Shown here piece after piece: positions 11,206 through 22,079 of a stretch of DNA of 64,000 nt. This DNA comes from Pisolithus tinctorius (Eukaryota > Basidiomycota > Agaricomycetes > Boletales > Pisolithaceae): contig JANFAH010000034.1 of assembly GCA_024663395.1 (NCBI GenBank), positions 248,001 to 312,000 of the forward strand. Reading direction: 5' to 3'. The translations under genes were made by a program, and so were the position numbers. The notes beneath the pieces are model-generated. The model did not search any database. It worked only from the letters and a program-made list of their open reading frames with translations, and was not told where the DNA came from. Position 1 is the stretch's first letter. Each line of letters begins with the position of its first letter.

Positions 11206-11405
11206 GTCGGACAGGACGAGTAAACACATACCACTCATTGTAATATGAGATGAAGCAGATAAGACGAGAAAAATGCTAGCCAACTGGAAAATATCAGCAA
11301 GATGTTCAGGAGAGTAGAAATGGTAAAAGGACTTATCTCTTCTGCATCAATGTAGGCATCACTCCACTTTAGGATGGTTCTCCCTCTTTGATAAGATCAT
11401 GCACA
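11206..11405 (+). repeat. Remainder of 229-bp unit 3, after the LTR insertion
   Basis: From tcggacaggacgag onward this matches the body of units 1 and 2, including 'accactcattgtaatatgaga' and 'cttctgcatcaatgtaggca'. It is separated from its first 29 bp (9,321-9,349) by the inserted LTR-like repeat. Confidence 0.85.
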
Positions 11406-11459
11406 CCTCAGGGATATCAGTGAAATTCACAAGAACAGAAAAAGACATGAATATGTGGC

Positions 11460-12046
11460 GACCTCAGTGACATGAAGTCAACTGAATCTGATCAGAAGCG
11501 ACACGAAGTCAACTTCGAGACGTTTGAGTGGCACGAAGCCAGCTCAGTGGGTAGACCTATGGGGTTTTGTAATGAAATTGATGGATGGCGGAAGGCGGTA
11601 GAGGGAACAGCGGAAGGGCCTCGGAGGTCGATGGAGACAAAAGACGATGCTGAAAAGTGGTGAGAATGGCAATGAGGCAGAGAACAGTGCCACGGACAGT
11701 GTGGACAGCATCCCATGACTTGGGTTATTTTCCCTTGGGAATTCTCCATCCACATGGCAATGACTTTCCCAATGGCGACCATGCACACAACAATGACAAA
11801 CAATTGAGTTCTTCCTTTGTTGTCCTTGCCACCATTGCCGCTGCTCTTCAACATTTGTTCAACAGTGTTTCAGGTGTTGTTTATTTGTTATTACTTGAAC
11901 TTCGCTTTGACAATTATGTTTTTTAGGTCCTATTTCCGCACTACCACTCCAACTTCCCTCTGAGTTGGCTTCGTGCCACTCGCTATACTGAAGCTAACTT
12001 CGTGTTGCTTCAATCTGCACTCTGTTGACTTTGTGTCACTGAGGTC
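11460..12046. mobile_element. MITE-like DNA element with about 87-bp terminal inverted repeats
   Basis: The left arm 11,460-11,547 (gacctcagtgacatgaagtc...agctcag) pairs with the right arm 11,960-12,046 (ctgagttggcttcgtgcc...cactgaggtc). Most mismatches are transitions. The 587-bp interior contains only short ORFs, so it cannot encode a transposase. A target duplication is not obvious from the flanks (atgtggc / atggatt). Confidence 0.8.
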
Positions 12047-12340
12047 ATGGATTCCCGATTGTTAGTGCGGTTCAACGCCTCAAGGACCTGTTTCATACTC
12101 ACATTGGTGCATGCTTTTGTGGTTATATTTCATTTCTTGACCCTTTCTCCTCACTGGCTCTACTTCAACTTTGAAGATTCCCTCAAGCATCCTCTATGGC
12201 ATCTGGCCCAGTCTCTTTCAAACCATACCTTTGGCCCCAGGATGGTATGTCCTACTTTTTTTTTTTTTCTGGGCTAACTTACATCTGCAGCTACAATTAC
12301 TTCACTCGATGCGCGAGCAGTTGCATGCAAGGAGAACTGG

Positions 12341-13879
12341 GTGATCACATCGCCTAACATGGATTTTGTTGAAGAACCATATATTTTTGAGGAGGAAGAA
12401 CTTTGTTGCCGTGCTGACGGTCGTCTCGGGGTAGTTGACTGCTTTCAATGGCCACAGACACATGAGAAACAATACAAGTATTCAATCTGCATCCCTCGAA
12501 AGCACTCCATCCCCACTCTCCAGATTGTGTGGTACGATCCAACTCCCAGTGACTTTGTTGTTCCAACTGGCTCCCAGTTCGCAGTGGGCACACTTCAGAG
12601 TGCAAAAGTTGTGGCATTCGAAGAGGCACTTCAAAGTTTGCACAGCTGCCACCACACCCTTCAAGATTGACCTGTTGGTCAAGATGCTCTGCACACTCTG
12701 ATGCATTTGGCTCAACACAAGGTCATGCATCTTCAACAACATCCCCTACTTTGCTGAGACCTCATTGTGTTTGTTGTGCAGCTTCAGCATAAAATACTTG
12801 ACATCTATACATTACTTGAGTATATTGAATATGTCTACCCACTCCTCCTAAACCCTCTGTCATGCCCTCCACAAGCCAACTCCACATGGATGGGTTGCTT
12901 TGTTAGGGCCACTGAAGTATGCAAAGCTCTGTATTTTGCAGGGGTGCCTGTCTGGCTCATTTGTAGCAAAGAATATATTCCCTTGACTATGAACATTGTA
13001 CGCTCAGTACAATTAACATACCCTGACGGTATTGTCAGGTCTATGTATATGGAGAACAGTGTGGTGAAGCCCTTCCCTTCCATCTGGCAAGGTCCAAGCA
13101 ATGCTTTTTGTCAATGTGTCTACACCAGAGTGAAAGAAGATTTACCTCTTCAATTGGCTGTCTGCTCGTGCACTCTGGATTAGTCAGGTTGATCTGCGCT
13201 CGCCCTCAAGGTTCCCTTCCCCTCAGATGTGGAGGGACTTTTTGAATACTATTGACACTGACCCTCTCCCCTCGACACAGACTGCATTAAGGAAGTCGGC
13301 TGTACAGGATATTTTGGGGGAAGGTATCATTAACTCGGCCCAGGGTTTGGCAGGGGCACCAGAGGAAATTACATGATGAGGAATGCAGGTGAATATTACA
13401 TCTGTTTTGGCCCAGTCTCTCTGTATTTATCCATTGTGCAGGTTAAAATTTTGTCTCTCTTGAATCCCCCTCTCTGGTTCATATGGTCCCTTTTGTGGGA
13501 ACTGTATGAACTCAACTTCTGCTATGAGCTTTACACACTCGATCAGGCCCTCGTCCCCAATCTCTGGACTTCATCAGATGAAATGTGGTTAACCCGCCAG
13601 ACTCTCCTCTATAGCATCTTCCCTGGAGAGTCTGGTCTTGTGATGTGGTCAGAGTCTTTACTGCAGGACTCACGTGAGTTAGGCCTGTGTGCTACCAATG
13701 TGCTGACTGCACTACTGTACATCAACAAGTTCTGTCACTTGTTGTCTGCATGGCCAGGAGTGCCTGCCCATTTGCAATACCCAGTCGAGATGAAAGATCA
13801 GGACAATAAGGAGGTGTATGCTGTTTTTTCTTTGGTGTGCAGATTTTATGTGCAAACTGCATTCAATTTCCTCAGGTGA
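12341..13879 (+). pseudogene. Conserved agaricomycete TE-associated protein, unknown function (decayed)
   Basis: One plus frame carries most of the protein. It runs through IVWYDPTPSDF and PTGSQFAVGTL (12,341-12,670), LDIYTLLEYIEYVYP, AGVPVWLI and MNIVR (12,767-13,183), then QMWRDFLNTID (about 13,230, another frame), and WELYELNFCYELYTLDQAL to YVQTAFNFL (13,373-13,879). I recognise this order of blocks from an abundant agaricomycete family of unknown function with the signature WELxELNFRYELxxLD. In-frame TGA codons at 12,668 and about 12,752 and a frame change near 13,183 show it is no longer intact, although unrecognised introns could explain part. It precedes the KDZ gene on the same strand and may belong to the same element. 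Confidence 0.65.
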
Positions 13880-14452
13880 CAACCACCCCTCCCACTCATG
13901 TTTCAGTTCATTTAGAATATATTTGTCTGCATGCAGTCTTGGCAATTATGTAATACAATGTTTGGGCTGAATTGTAATCGATGAAATCGGTTTTGGCTGA
14001 ACCTTGATTTGAATCATCCCAGATTTGTATGCTCACTTTTTTCAGATAGTAACTTCATTCATCTCTGTCCATGCCATTCACCTCCAGCAGACAGCTCTCT
14101 CTGTTCTTGTCATCACTTATCACGTCCTTGTTCCTGACCATGCACTCATCTTGGCCTATGTCGCTGTCAAATTTTTGTTTCAGCTGTGTAGCCACTCTCT
14201 CCTATTGTACTGACCCAGAGTCTGGTGACTTCAGGTCTCAGACACTTAGTAGTGACTTTGAGTCCTGCATATACACTATTGACTTCATGTCACAGTGTTC
14301 AGTTACTGAATGGGGGTCCACCACCCGAAACCTTGGAGGAATCATGGTGCTTCCTCTTCCCAGCATCGTGCATTGGATGATGGCTCTGACCTTGTAAGTT
14401 TTTCTCATCGTTGTGAACTTCCTTATATTTGTGTTGGCTTATCTTCCTGCAG

Positions 14453-14871
14453 AGTTCCTCCATCACATCTCCTTCAACTAGTCAGATGCCCAGTGTCACA
14501 CCCCACCCCTTGACCTTGTCTGATCATCAGGCTTCATTTCGCTTTCCTCCACCCTTGGTATGTTGGATTTTGTCTGCAAGATATTTTTCCAATCAGTTTG
14601 TCTTCCCCACAGGGCCCCTCTGTTGTACTGGCATCAACTAGTCAGCTGCCCAACATAACTGCACCCCCCCCCCTGCTCTCATCCAATAATCAAGCATCCC
14701 TTTGTATTCCTTTGGTATTTGGATTTTACTCTGAATACCAATCTTCACATCAGCTTATCCCTACAGGGTCCCCCTGACATGTCAGCTTCAACTAGCCAGC
14801 TGGAGAGTGCAGTCTTGAACTCCCTTCCACTGACATCATCATCAGATACTCAGGTGATGCCTAGTCATTTG
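14453..14871 (+). repeat. Tandem array of three phase-0 exons in the KDZ gene
   Basis: The exons 14,453-14,557 (105 bp), 14,613-14,714 (102 bp) and 14,767-14,871 (105 bp) each start just after a CAG acceptor, end before a GTAT donor, and encode homologous units of the form GPxxxxASTSQL...PL. The introns are about 52-55 bp. A fourth exon begins at 14,921. All are phase 0, so repeat number can vary without frame loss. Confidence 0.75.
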
Positions 14872-17800
14872 GTATGTCTTTTCCCTCTAGCAGAACTTGC
14901 ACATACTTACATCTGGCTAGGACCCTCAGTCGTTGTTTGTTCCACATCCATCAGCTTGTCACTGCCAGCCCTATGGTACAAAAGGACTCTACCTCCCTGC
15001 ACCCCCACCTCTCTTTGTCCTTCCAGGTCACCAGTGCCTTGCACAAGATGCCAATGCTGTACCAGATCAACATCACAGCTCGCCTCCTTGTGGGTCTGAT
15101 GTTTTTGATCTTGTGGATAGCCTTCATTTCAATGAGGAGGTCAGTTCTCCCTTGGGCCTGAGCATTTTGCAGAAGCGACAAAACCAATGGTGATGGTGGT
15201 CACAAGATGTTATCCCTGCACTTCTGAAGCCCTACCTGTGGTACCTCCAAGCATCACAAAGCCTTCAGGTGGTGGTAGATCCCCTGGCTCACCATCTAAG
15301 TGGATGTCCCACTTGTGTGGTGCATTCACTCACTGTTTGCTGTCTTTTCTTTGACCATACATGACCCCATCATTGTGCTTATGTCATGCTCACACATACC
15401 AGGTTTGGAGGAAATTGAGATAAGCTATTGTGCATGCACCCCAGCTCCTATACACCTCATGGGACATGGTCTATTTGCATGTTCCCCTATCTCTCCCACT
15501 CTTGCAGTTGATCTTTGAGTGTTGGAGTTCATGAGGAAACTCTTTGTGTGGTTGACCCCCAACACAACTGCATGGTGTGAAGCACTTGAAAGTTTTCTAG
15601 ATGCCCAAGGGTACAAGCTGCAGTCCAAGGTATGTTGTATTCATAGGATAATCATTATATTATCTGTCCCCCTTATGTGCTCCCATACCACACACACCCC
15701 TTATATATTGTCCTATTCAAGTACCAATATCCACTAGTTAAACACTTCTATCTATCTCTTCATGGCAGTATAAGGGATTCTTACCATGCAATCATCAGGA
15801 TAACCTTTGATGATGATTCAGCAATGCATACCATTGGTATACTGTGTTAACAATATACATGGAGGACCATATTACTGGCCTGGTTCACTCCTCCCAAGCC
15901 TCTGTTCAACAAGACACTAGGTCTCAACCAAGTGACTACCTATGTGCTCGCTGTCTACTATGTTTTGGAGGAGGTGTGCCACAGAGAGCTAATGCTGAGC
16001 AGGATGAGTGAGTCAATGGCAAGTTTATTGATGCCAACCTAATTCTGACCTCCAAAAGCCTTGCCTGCATTGTCTGCTTGGATGCATGTTTCACCCAGAA
16101 GCAAACAAATAAGGACTCTGCTGGCCATGACCCTTCCAATCCTACCAACACTGTATTCATTCCTGAATCAGAGGTGAAGGCTATGGAAATTTTCATTGAG
16201 AAACAGCGATCTCTTCCATCTGATCACCATCATTCTTCACATCAAAAACAAGGGGACAGTTTTGAGGATGGGATGAGTGTGCCCATCTCAGTGCTGGATG
16301 GGTGTGGGGATTCTTTCCATGCAGCAGATGAAAAGCATGAGAAAGCAAGCACCCGCTTTTTTGCAGACACAGGGCTGATGGCTTTGCTTTGTCACCATGA
16401 TCATGTTCTCTGGCTGGTCAATATGACATCTGCAGGAGAAAAGCAGCACTATGCCTTGGTGCTATTGAAACATCTCTTTGAACATCTGCCTACCACTGCA
16501 ACTGTTGGCCTCTTATATGACATTGGCTGTCAACTGGAACATAGTTGCCACAAGTGGAAGCTACTTGATGAGGGGATACTCTCCAGGTTGAAGTTTGGCA
16601 TCTCTGTTTTCCATGCTTATGGTCATCAGTGGCCATGTCAGATAGTATATCACCCACATAAATGTGTGGGTTTTGGTTTGTCAGATGGTGAGGGGTGTGA
16701 GCGGTTATGGAGTTCTCTGAAGATGCTCATTCCTATCCTCCGAGTGTCTGGTGTAAGCATTCATTTTCCTGTAATATGATTCCAATGTTAATTTCCTCCT
16801 TAGTACCATCAGAGGCTATCTGTTCTTGATAATCAGATTTGTCACTTTGACAAGAAGTCTTTTGCAGGCCCTCCATGCATTGCATGTTGACATGCAGACT
16901 CTACAAGAGGAGTGGGCTGCACAGGTGCACTCACAGACTCAGCCTCTACCTCATTAGTCTTTTTCCTATGTTTGTCATCATGTTGCTCACCATACACACA
17001 TAGGGCAGTCAAAGAAGAAGGGTGCTGAACAGTTGGCACTTATACTTGCCCTGGAAAAATCTGTTCAGAACCACCAGAGCCATGTGGATCAGCTGGAAAT
17101 GGATCTTCACAATGATTGTGTCAATGACATCATTGACTTCAATTTACAACTTACTGCAGCACAAGCTTCACTCTCAAAGGCAACTCAGGCTTTGAGAAAA
17201 AAAAAGTGCATTAGGAGTCTCAGCACAAACTGACCTCTATCTCCTGAGGAACAACAAGTGGCTCCAAACCCAAACTAATGCACAGGCACTGAAAGTTCAA
17301 ATCAGGGAGTGCCTTTGTCAGTGCAAGTTTGAATTTGAGCAGCTAGAATGGTCATCCAAGAACTCTATTAGTGGTAAGTGGAGGGTGTTCTTTCTGCCTG
17401 CTATTTTCAATCACATCTGTGGTAGAAAATAATTTACAGTCACATGTGAAGTCATCCATAAAATGAGGAGAGCCTGCCATATCAAAACTTGTCACTAGCT
17501 ACCACACCCTCTGTGATGAGCTTATGGGTATGATACGACTTGGGAAAGCACCCCCTGGTGCAATTTCCCCTTTCCCCATACCTCCTAAGGGAATTTTTCA
17601 ACTGGAGGTTGACAGTGATATTTGGCAGGATGTGGGACTTGCAGAGGGTTGTGCTAATCCCCCATCTTGGCTTGCTGATGAAGCTGTGCATAAAGGAATA
17701 AGGCTCATGCTAGAAGTTGATTGTTGTAATGAAGAAGAAAGAAGATTGTCAAGAGAGTGGTCTGCCTTGCAGGAATGGTTTTCTGTGGAGTGGCAGAGTG

Positions 17801-18291
17801 TCCAGGTGACCTTGGAACATGCAGGTGAGTTCAAATGTCATTGTCTTGTCACCATCTCACAATAGTTAGACAAATCTTACAAGTATCACCTGCAATCACT
17901 GAGGGATAACCTTGTGGCAGTATATGTCAATTGGGTGGCCAAGGTTCGACATATTCCACATGCATGGATTCCATCTAGACCTTGGGGACCCAGAGCAGAG
18001 GAAATTGCAGGTTGCCTTGTGGCTGCTAAAAATTCCAGTGTAATATCTGCAGCAGAGGATCAAACAGAGGGATCATTAAAAGACTATGACTCTGATGGGG
18101 AGGGGTTGATGTCAGAAGGTGGTGATAACCTATTGTTATCCATTGAAGAGATGGCACTGGAAGAGGAATATTCCATGGGGGAAGCAGATGAGGAGCAATC
18201 CACAGAGGATGAGGAATGGTTGCAGGACATTGACAATGGTTATTTGCCCTCTTCACCAGTGAAATTGCCATTAAAAAGACAGAGATACTAG
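14453..18291 (+). pseudogene. KDZ-family DNA transposase, CxC1 type, nearly full length but decayed
   Basis: Plus-strand exons build a full KDZ protein. In order: a Ser/Thr/Pro-rich N-terminus from repeated exons; a linker (QDVIPALLKPYL); the CxC1 cysteine cluster (CPTCVVHSLTVCCLFF, then CACTPAPIHLMGHGLFAC, then PTLAVDL); NTTAWCEALESFLDAQGYKL; the DDE core with LDACFTQKQ (Asp at 16,081), YDIGCQL and DGEGCERLW (Glu about 16,690-16,701); YHQRLSVLD; a coiled-coil region; and a C-terminus with DIWQDVGL and an acidic tail ending at 18,291. The core frame 16,078-16,779 is uninterrupted. TGA stops at 15,516 (after PTLAVDL, where relatives have Arg) and 16,009, plus stops in 16,870-17,500, indicate loss of function. 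It is a cut-and-paste transposase; here probably dead. Confidence 0.9.
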
Positions 18292-18394
18292 ACTTTGTAT
18301 ACATATATTGAATGTCTATAAAATGGAGAATCACCCCTGCTTTATCTTTGTGATGTTGTGACTGATCATATATCCCTTCATTGCCCCTCACAAT

Positions 18395-19080
18395 GTGTCC
18401 AGGCTCATTGTTCGTACTAATGTGATCAAAATTGAGTGCACCACAGCAAGTGAGAAATGGTGCTATTTAACAGTGATACTGAGTGCATATATAGCAGAAA
18501 AGAAGCAGAGGATCCAGGAGGGTATTGATGATGCATATCATGACCACTTGAAGGCCAGGCCCAGCATGAATAACCTAGAATCCTTCAGAAGTGTGGTTGA
18601 GTGTGAATTTATCCTGGCTCATGACCATTCTGGTTGATATATGCAGGAGCACCTGAAGGAGGACAACAATGTCAAGCAGATGGTCACTACAGGATCAAAA
18701 GCATTAGATATCTTTGTCTTGCAGATGATGATCTGTGTTGGGCAGCAGAGTGTGGAAGGAAAGTGTATACCATTCAGCTTCCACCATTGGACATTACCTC
18801 ATTTTGCAGGGAGTTCAAGCACAAATACTGTGTTGATGTTACAGACAAGGAGGGTGGCTTCCTTGCTGGAGTTCTGCAGATTGGTATTGACAAAAGCTCC
18901 ATGGAGTTGCAAGCAAAGCTTGGTGAAGAATATGCTTGCCTCATTCAGCATCATCATGCATTTCAGACATCCACTGTCCCTTGCACAGGCAGCCTTACTC
19001 CCTACTACATGGGTGTCAACTTGTATCATATCATTCACAATGCCATTAAGATCTTTCACATTGACCACTGCAAGCCTACC
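18395..19080 (+). pseudogene. Unrecognised coding remnant adjoining the right arm
   Basis: Plus frames 18,395-18,637 (with AEKKQRIQEGIDDAYHDHL) and 18,634-19,155 (with [13 protein letters not shown] and [15 protein letters not shown]) appear to be parts of one former gene broken by a stop at the end of the first ORF. A diverged copy lies in inverted orientation at 2,240-3,470. It follows the KDZ gene by only about 100 bp. I do not recognise the protein. The final part of the second frame runs into the minisatellite and is not coding. Confidence 0.5.
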
Positions 19081-19775
19081 TTGACTTGGAGAATCTCCAA
19101 CATGAGATGGGGAATCCCCATGGCCCATGAAGAATCTCTTCCTCATAGGTCATGAAAAATCCCCACAATTGACTTGGAGAATCCCCATGTCCAATGGAGA
19201 ATCTCCAACATGAAATGGAGAATCCCCACAGTTCATGGAGAACTCCCACAATTGACATGGAGAATCCCCACATTGGATATGGAAAATCCCCAGTGGGCCA
19301 TGGAGAATCCCCACCCTTGACATGGAGAATCTCCAACACAACATGGAGAATGCCCAGTGGGCCACAGAGAATCCCCAACATGGCATGGAGAATCCCCAAC
19401 ATGGCATGGAGAATCTCCAACATGACATGGAGAATCCCCAGTGGGCCATGGAGAATCCCCAACATGGCATGGAGAATCCCCAACATGACATGGAGAATCC
19501 TCAGTGGGACATGGAGAATCTCCACATGACTTGGACAATCCCCAGTGGGCCATGGAGAATCCCCAACATGGCATGGAGAATCCCCACACTTGACATGGAG
19601 AATCTCCAACATGACATGGAGAATCCCCACACTTGACATGGCGAATCCCCACAGTTGACATGGAGAACCCCCACAGGCCATGGGTAATTTCCAACATGAC
19701 ATGGAGAATCCCCACACTTGACAAGGAGAATCCCCAACATGACATAGACTCAATCCCCAGCAGGACATGGAGTAT
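19080..19775 (-). repeat. 21-bp minisatellite, right arm (about 33 units)
   Basis: The unit catggagaatccccaacatgg and its variants are the reverse complement of the left-arm minisatellite. The array is shorter than the left one and has different internal unit order beyond the first dozen units from the outer side. Apparent ORFs of up to 258 aa are artefacts of the period. Confidence 0.95.
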
Positions 19776-20700
19776 GCACTTAGAGGATCACCTTCTCTGT
19801 CCTTTACATCAACTGCTGATATACCTTGTGGTGTTGTTAGTGTTTGAGCCACTCAACAGTTCATTTGTTCATAGAACAATACTCTCTGCTTCATGTTCCT
19901 TGTCTCCATCATCTCACACCTGTGTGATTTTCCTGGTGACAAAGAGGTGATGGTAGTGTCCCAACTTCTGAAAATCACAGGGTTTTTTCAATGGTATATT
20001 TGTTGACTTCATCATGGGAGCTTGTTGGTGTCCAAACTGTCCTCCATCATCTTGTTGGAGCAGCATGAAGGGCAGGGTGAGCTAAAGCACAGGGTAGGTT
20101 AGTTTGAGTGCATAAGGATGAGTGGAGTGTTTGGTCAGGGGGATGTTTCCTGAGAGTTAACACCCAGATGATTCTGTTGTCATATGCAGAAGGTGTCATT
20201 CTACCTCCCCTTTCCTCTATCATCTGCCCTGCCCCTTTCTCCCCCTGTACCACTCACCTGCTTTCTGTTCTCCTCCATCCCCCCTGCCTTTCAAGGAATC
20301 CTCCTGATCACCTAGGATTCCAATGCAAGTGCCATAATTGATGGTCTCAAGTTGTGTCACTCTGTAAGAATGGCTTCCAACTTTCCATGGCCTGGGAAAA
20401 TGGGTCTATTTAGCCTGGGGAAAGCCAAGGATCAACCTGGAAAGCAGGTCTATTTAGCCTGGGGAAAGCCCAGGTTCACCCTAGCAAGTAGGTCTATTTA
20501 GCCTAGGGAAAGTCCAGGTTCACCCTGGCAAGTGGGTCTATTTAGCCTGGGGAAATCCCAGGTTCAACCTGGAAAGCAGGTCTATTTAGCCTGGGGAAAG
20601 CCCAGGATCAACCTGGAAAGGGGGTCTATTTAGCCTGGAGAAAGCCCAGAATCAACCTGGAAAGGGGGTCTATTTAGCCTGGAGAAAGTCCAATTTGGAC
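19391..20700 (-). repeat. Right inverted-repeat arm (in-register part)
   Basis: This is the mirror copy of 1-1,310. It includes part of the minisatellite, the unique segment 19,776-20,390 and the seven 44-bp repeats up to the terminal gtccaatttggac. Confidence 0.9.
20391..20700 (-). repeat. Seven 44-bp subterminal tandem repeats, right end
   Basis: The core tctatttagcct starts at 20,405, 20,449, 20,493, 20,537, 20,581, 20,625 and 20,669, exactly 44 bp apart, matching the left end in number and register. Confidence 0.95.
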
Positions 20701-20922
20701 CCCAGCTACCCTTTCATTTGATGTATAATATATATATATTATAGAGAAAACATTTTCTCCATCCCTATTAAATTGCTGCTCTGGAGAATCTCCAGGAATG
20801 GTGGTGGAGAATCCCCAAAAGTTGGGAATTCCCACCAAAATGACACCTATTAGGTTAATACTTATATCAAAATCTCCAGACCTAATAGGTCTCCGAGGGG
20901 GGTTGACTGAAGTGCCACATCA
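20701..20922. other. Flank of the giant element; short inverted motif
   Basis: An AT stretch (ataatatatatatatt) is followed by two sequences resembling minisatellite units (tggagaatctccagg, tggagaatccccaaaa). A small inverted pair, acctattaggt (about 20,846) and acctaataggt (about 20,880), lies beyond. No gene is visible. Confidence 0.4.
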
Positions 20923-22079
20923 TTATTGGAGGATGCTGCAACAATCCCTGTATGGTCCTCTCCATCGTATATCTGGTACATGTGGGTGTAAGATGGTTTC
21001 TACATTTATGGGGATGCTCACTGTAATTGTCTGTGTCCATGCCATCCTTGAGTGCCATAGCACCTGTCGCTTGGTCCCAGTATTCATTTCGAAGATATAT
21101 ACTAACCCAGATCCCCCAACGATCATCATGCCATCCTCCACAAAGGCTACTTGTTTGGGGTACATTTTTAGCAGTTTGGTATCATACATCCTTATGCAGC
21201 TTCCATCATTCAGTCGATGTGGGCTAAATCCACTTATAGCATTGTCTATGATGAATAAACTTCCTGTCTTGTCAACACATGCAGAGCCCCTAGGTACAGG
21301 TTAGATTGATTGGTTTGCTGAAACTGAAGATCTCTTACTCACATTGTCATTCCTGTGGACCTCATTTCGATGACCATCCCATTGTCGCTTCATAGAACAT
21401 GGCTTGCAAAGGGCACTCTCATTAGATCTGTATTCACAAGTCTTGGGTCCTATCATCTTACATGTCTCCATCATACATCCCAAAAACTATGACATCACAG
21501 CCTTGGAGGTACACAGCACATGGAATGGATGTCATTAACTTGACACTGAAGATGTTTGACAGTCAATTCCTAGATTCTATTGTCCAGGTCTGAACTTGTT
21601 TGTCCCACATTGTTATGACAATACAAGTTCCTGTCCCATTACCTGCATCTGAAGCAATGGCCATGATTTCATGGCCCCCACTAATCCTCCTGGCAACTAC
21701 TTCCTCAAATTTGACCACAGTATGTGGGCACTGCCTCCAGATCACCAAGTAGCCCAGTCCTGTCCCACAGCACAAGGTTTCTTGTATACTGTCATTTTGT
21801 GTGAGCCAAGTAATAGTTGTAATGGGATCTTTGGGACTTTGCATCTGTGGAGGTTGGGGTAGCTGAACCTCTTTGTGTAAGTCCCATACCCTCAGTCCAT
21901 TGAAACCTGTTGGCTAATATGCATTGGATTCGAAATAACACTACTGAATTCCTACCTCCACTTGCCAACAGTGTTCCAGAGTTTGACACCACTAGACAGA
22001 GGATTGCATCCTGGTGCCCCCACAAGCAGCACCCAAGTGCATACTTCATTGGCAACTTGAGAATAGAGCTGAATATCAT
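20923..22079 (-). pseudogene. WD40-repeat protein relic
   Basis: Minus frames give GHQDAILCLVVSNSGTLLASGG (a WD40 blade) at 22,079-21,792, then a block with GTGLGYLVIWRQ and GGHEIMAIASDAG (21,844-21,563), a further block to 21,301, and a last block with AFVEDGMMIVGGSGLVYIFE (21,189-20,923). The order matches a WD40 family common in agaricomycete genomes. Frames change between blocks and the sequence is CpG-poor, so I call it a pseudogene. A beta-propeller scaffold is the known fold; the family's role is unknown. Confidence 0.6.

Larger units (their letters stand above)
1..20700. mobile_element. Giant inverted-repeat element carrying a KDZ transposase gene
   Basis: Both ends carry the near-palindrome gtccaaattggac followed by the same series of 44-bp repeats in opposite orientation. 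Position n on the left pairs with 20,701-n on the right: for example the short ORF at 360-593 is mirrored at 20,108-20,341 and that at 751-1,068 at 19,633-19,950, with identical translations. The interior contains a CxC1-type KDZ transposase gene and other genes. KDZ elements are known as large basidiomycete DNA transposons that carry extra genes, so I infer that this is one KDZ-family element, later invaded by smaller elements (9,350-11,201 and 11,460-12,046). The left end coincides with the window edge, so the true terminus and any target-site duplication cannot be seen; 20,701 onward does not continue the 44-bp series. Confidence 0.7.

Noticed and set aside
1..20700. An intact TET/JBP gene inside the giant KDZ element
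   Set aside because: KDZ elements often carry one, so I looked for the H-x-D and PGTVV patterns on both strands between 2 and 19 kb and found none; the only one is at about 35 kb.
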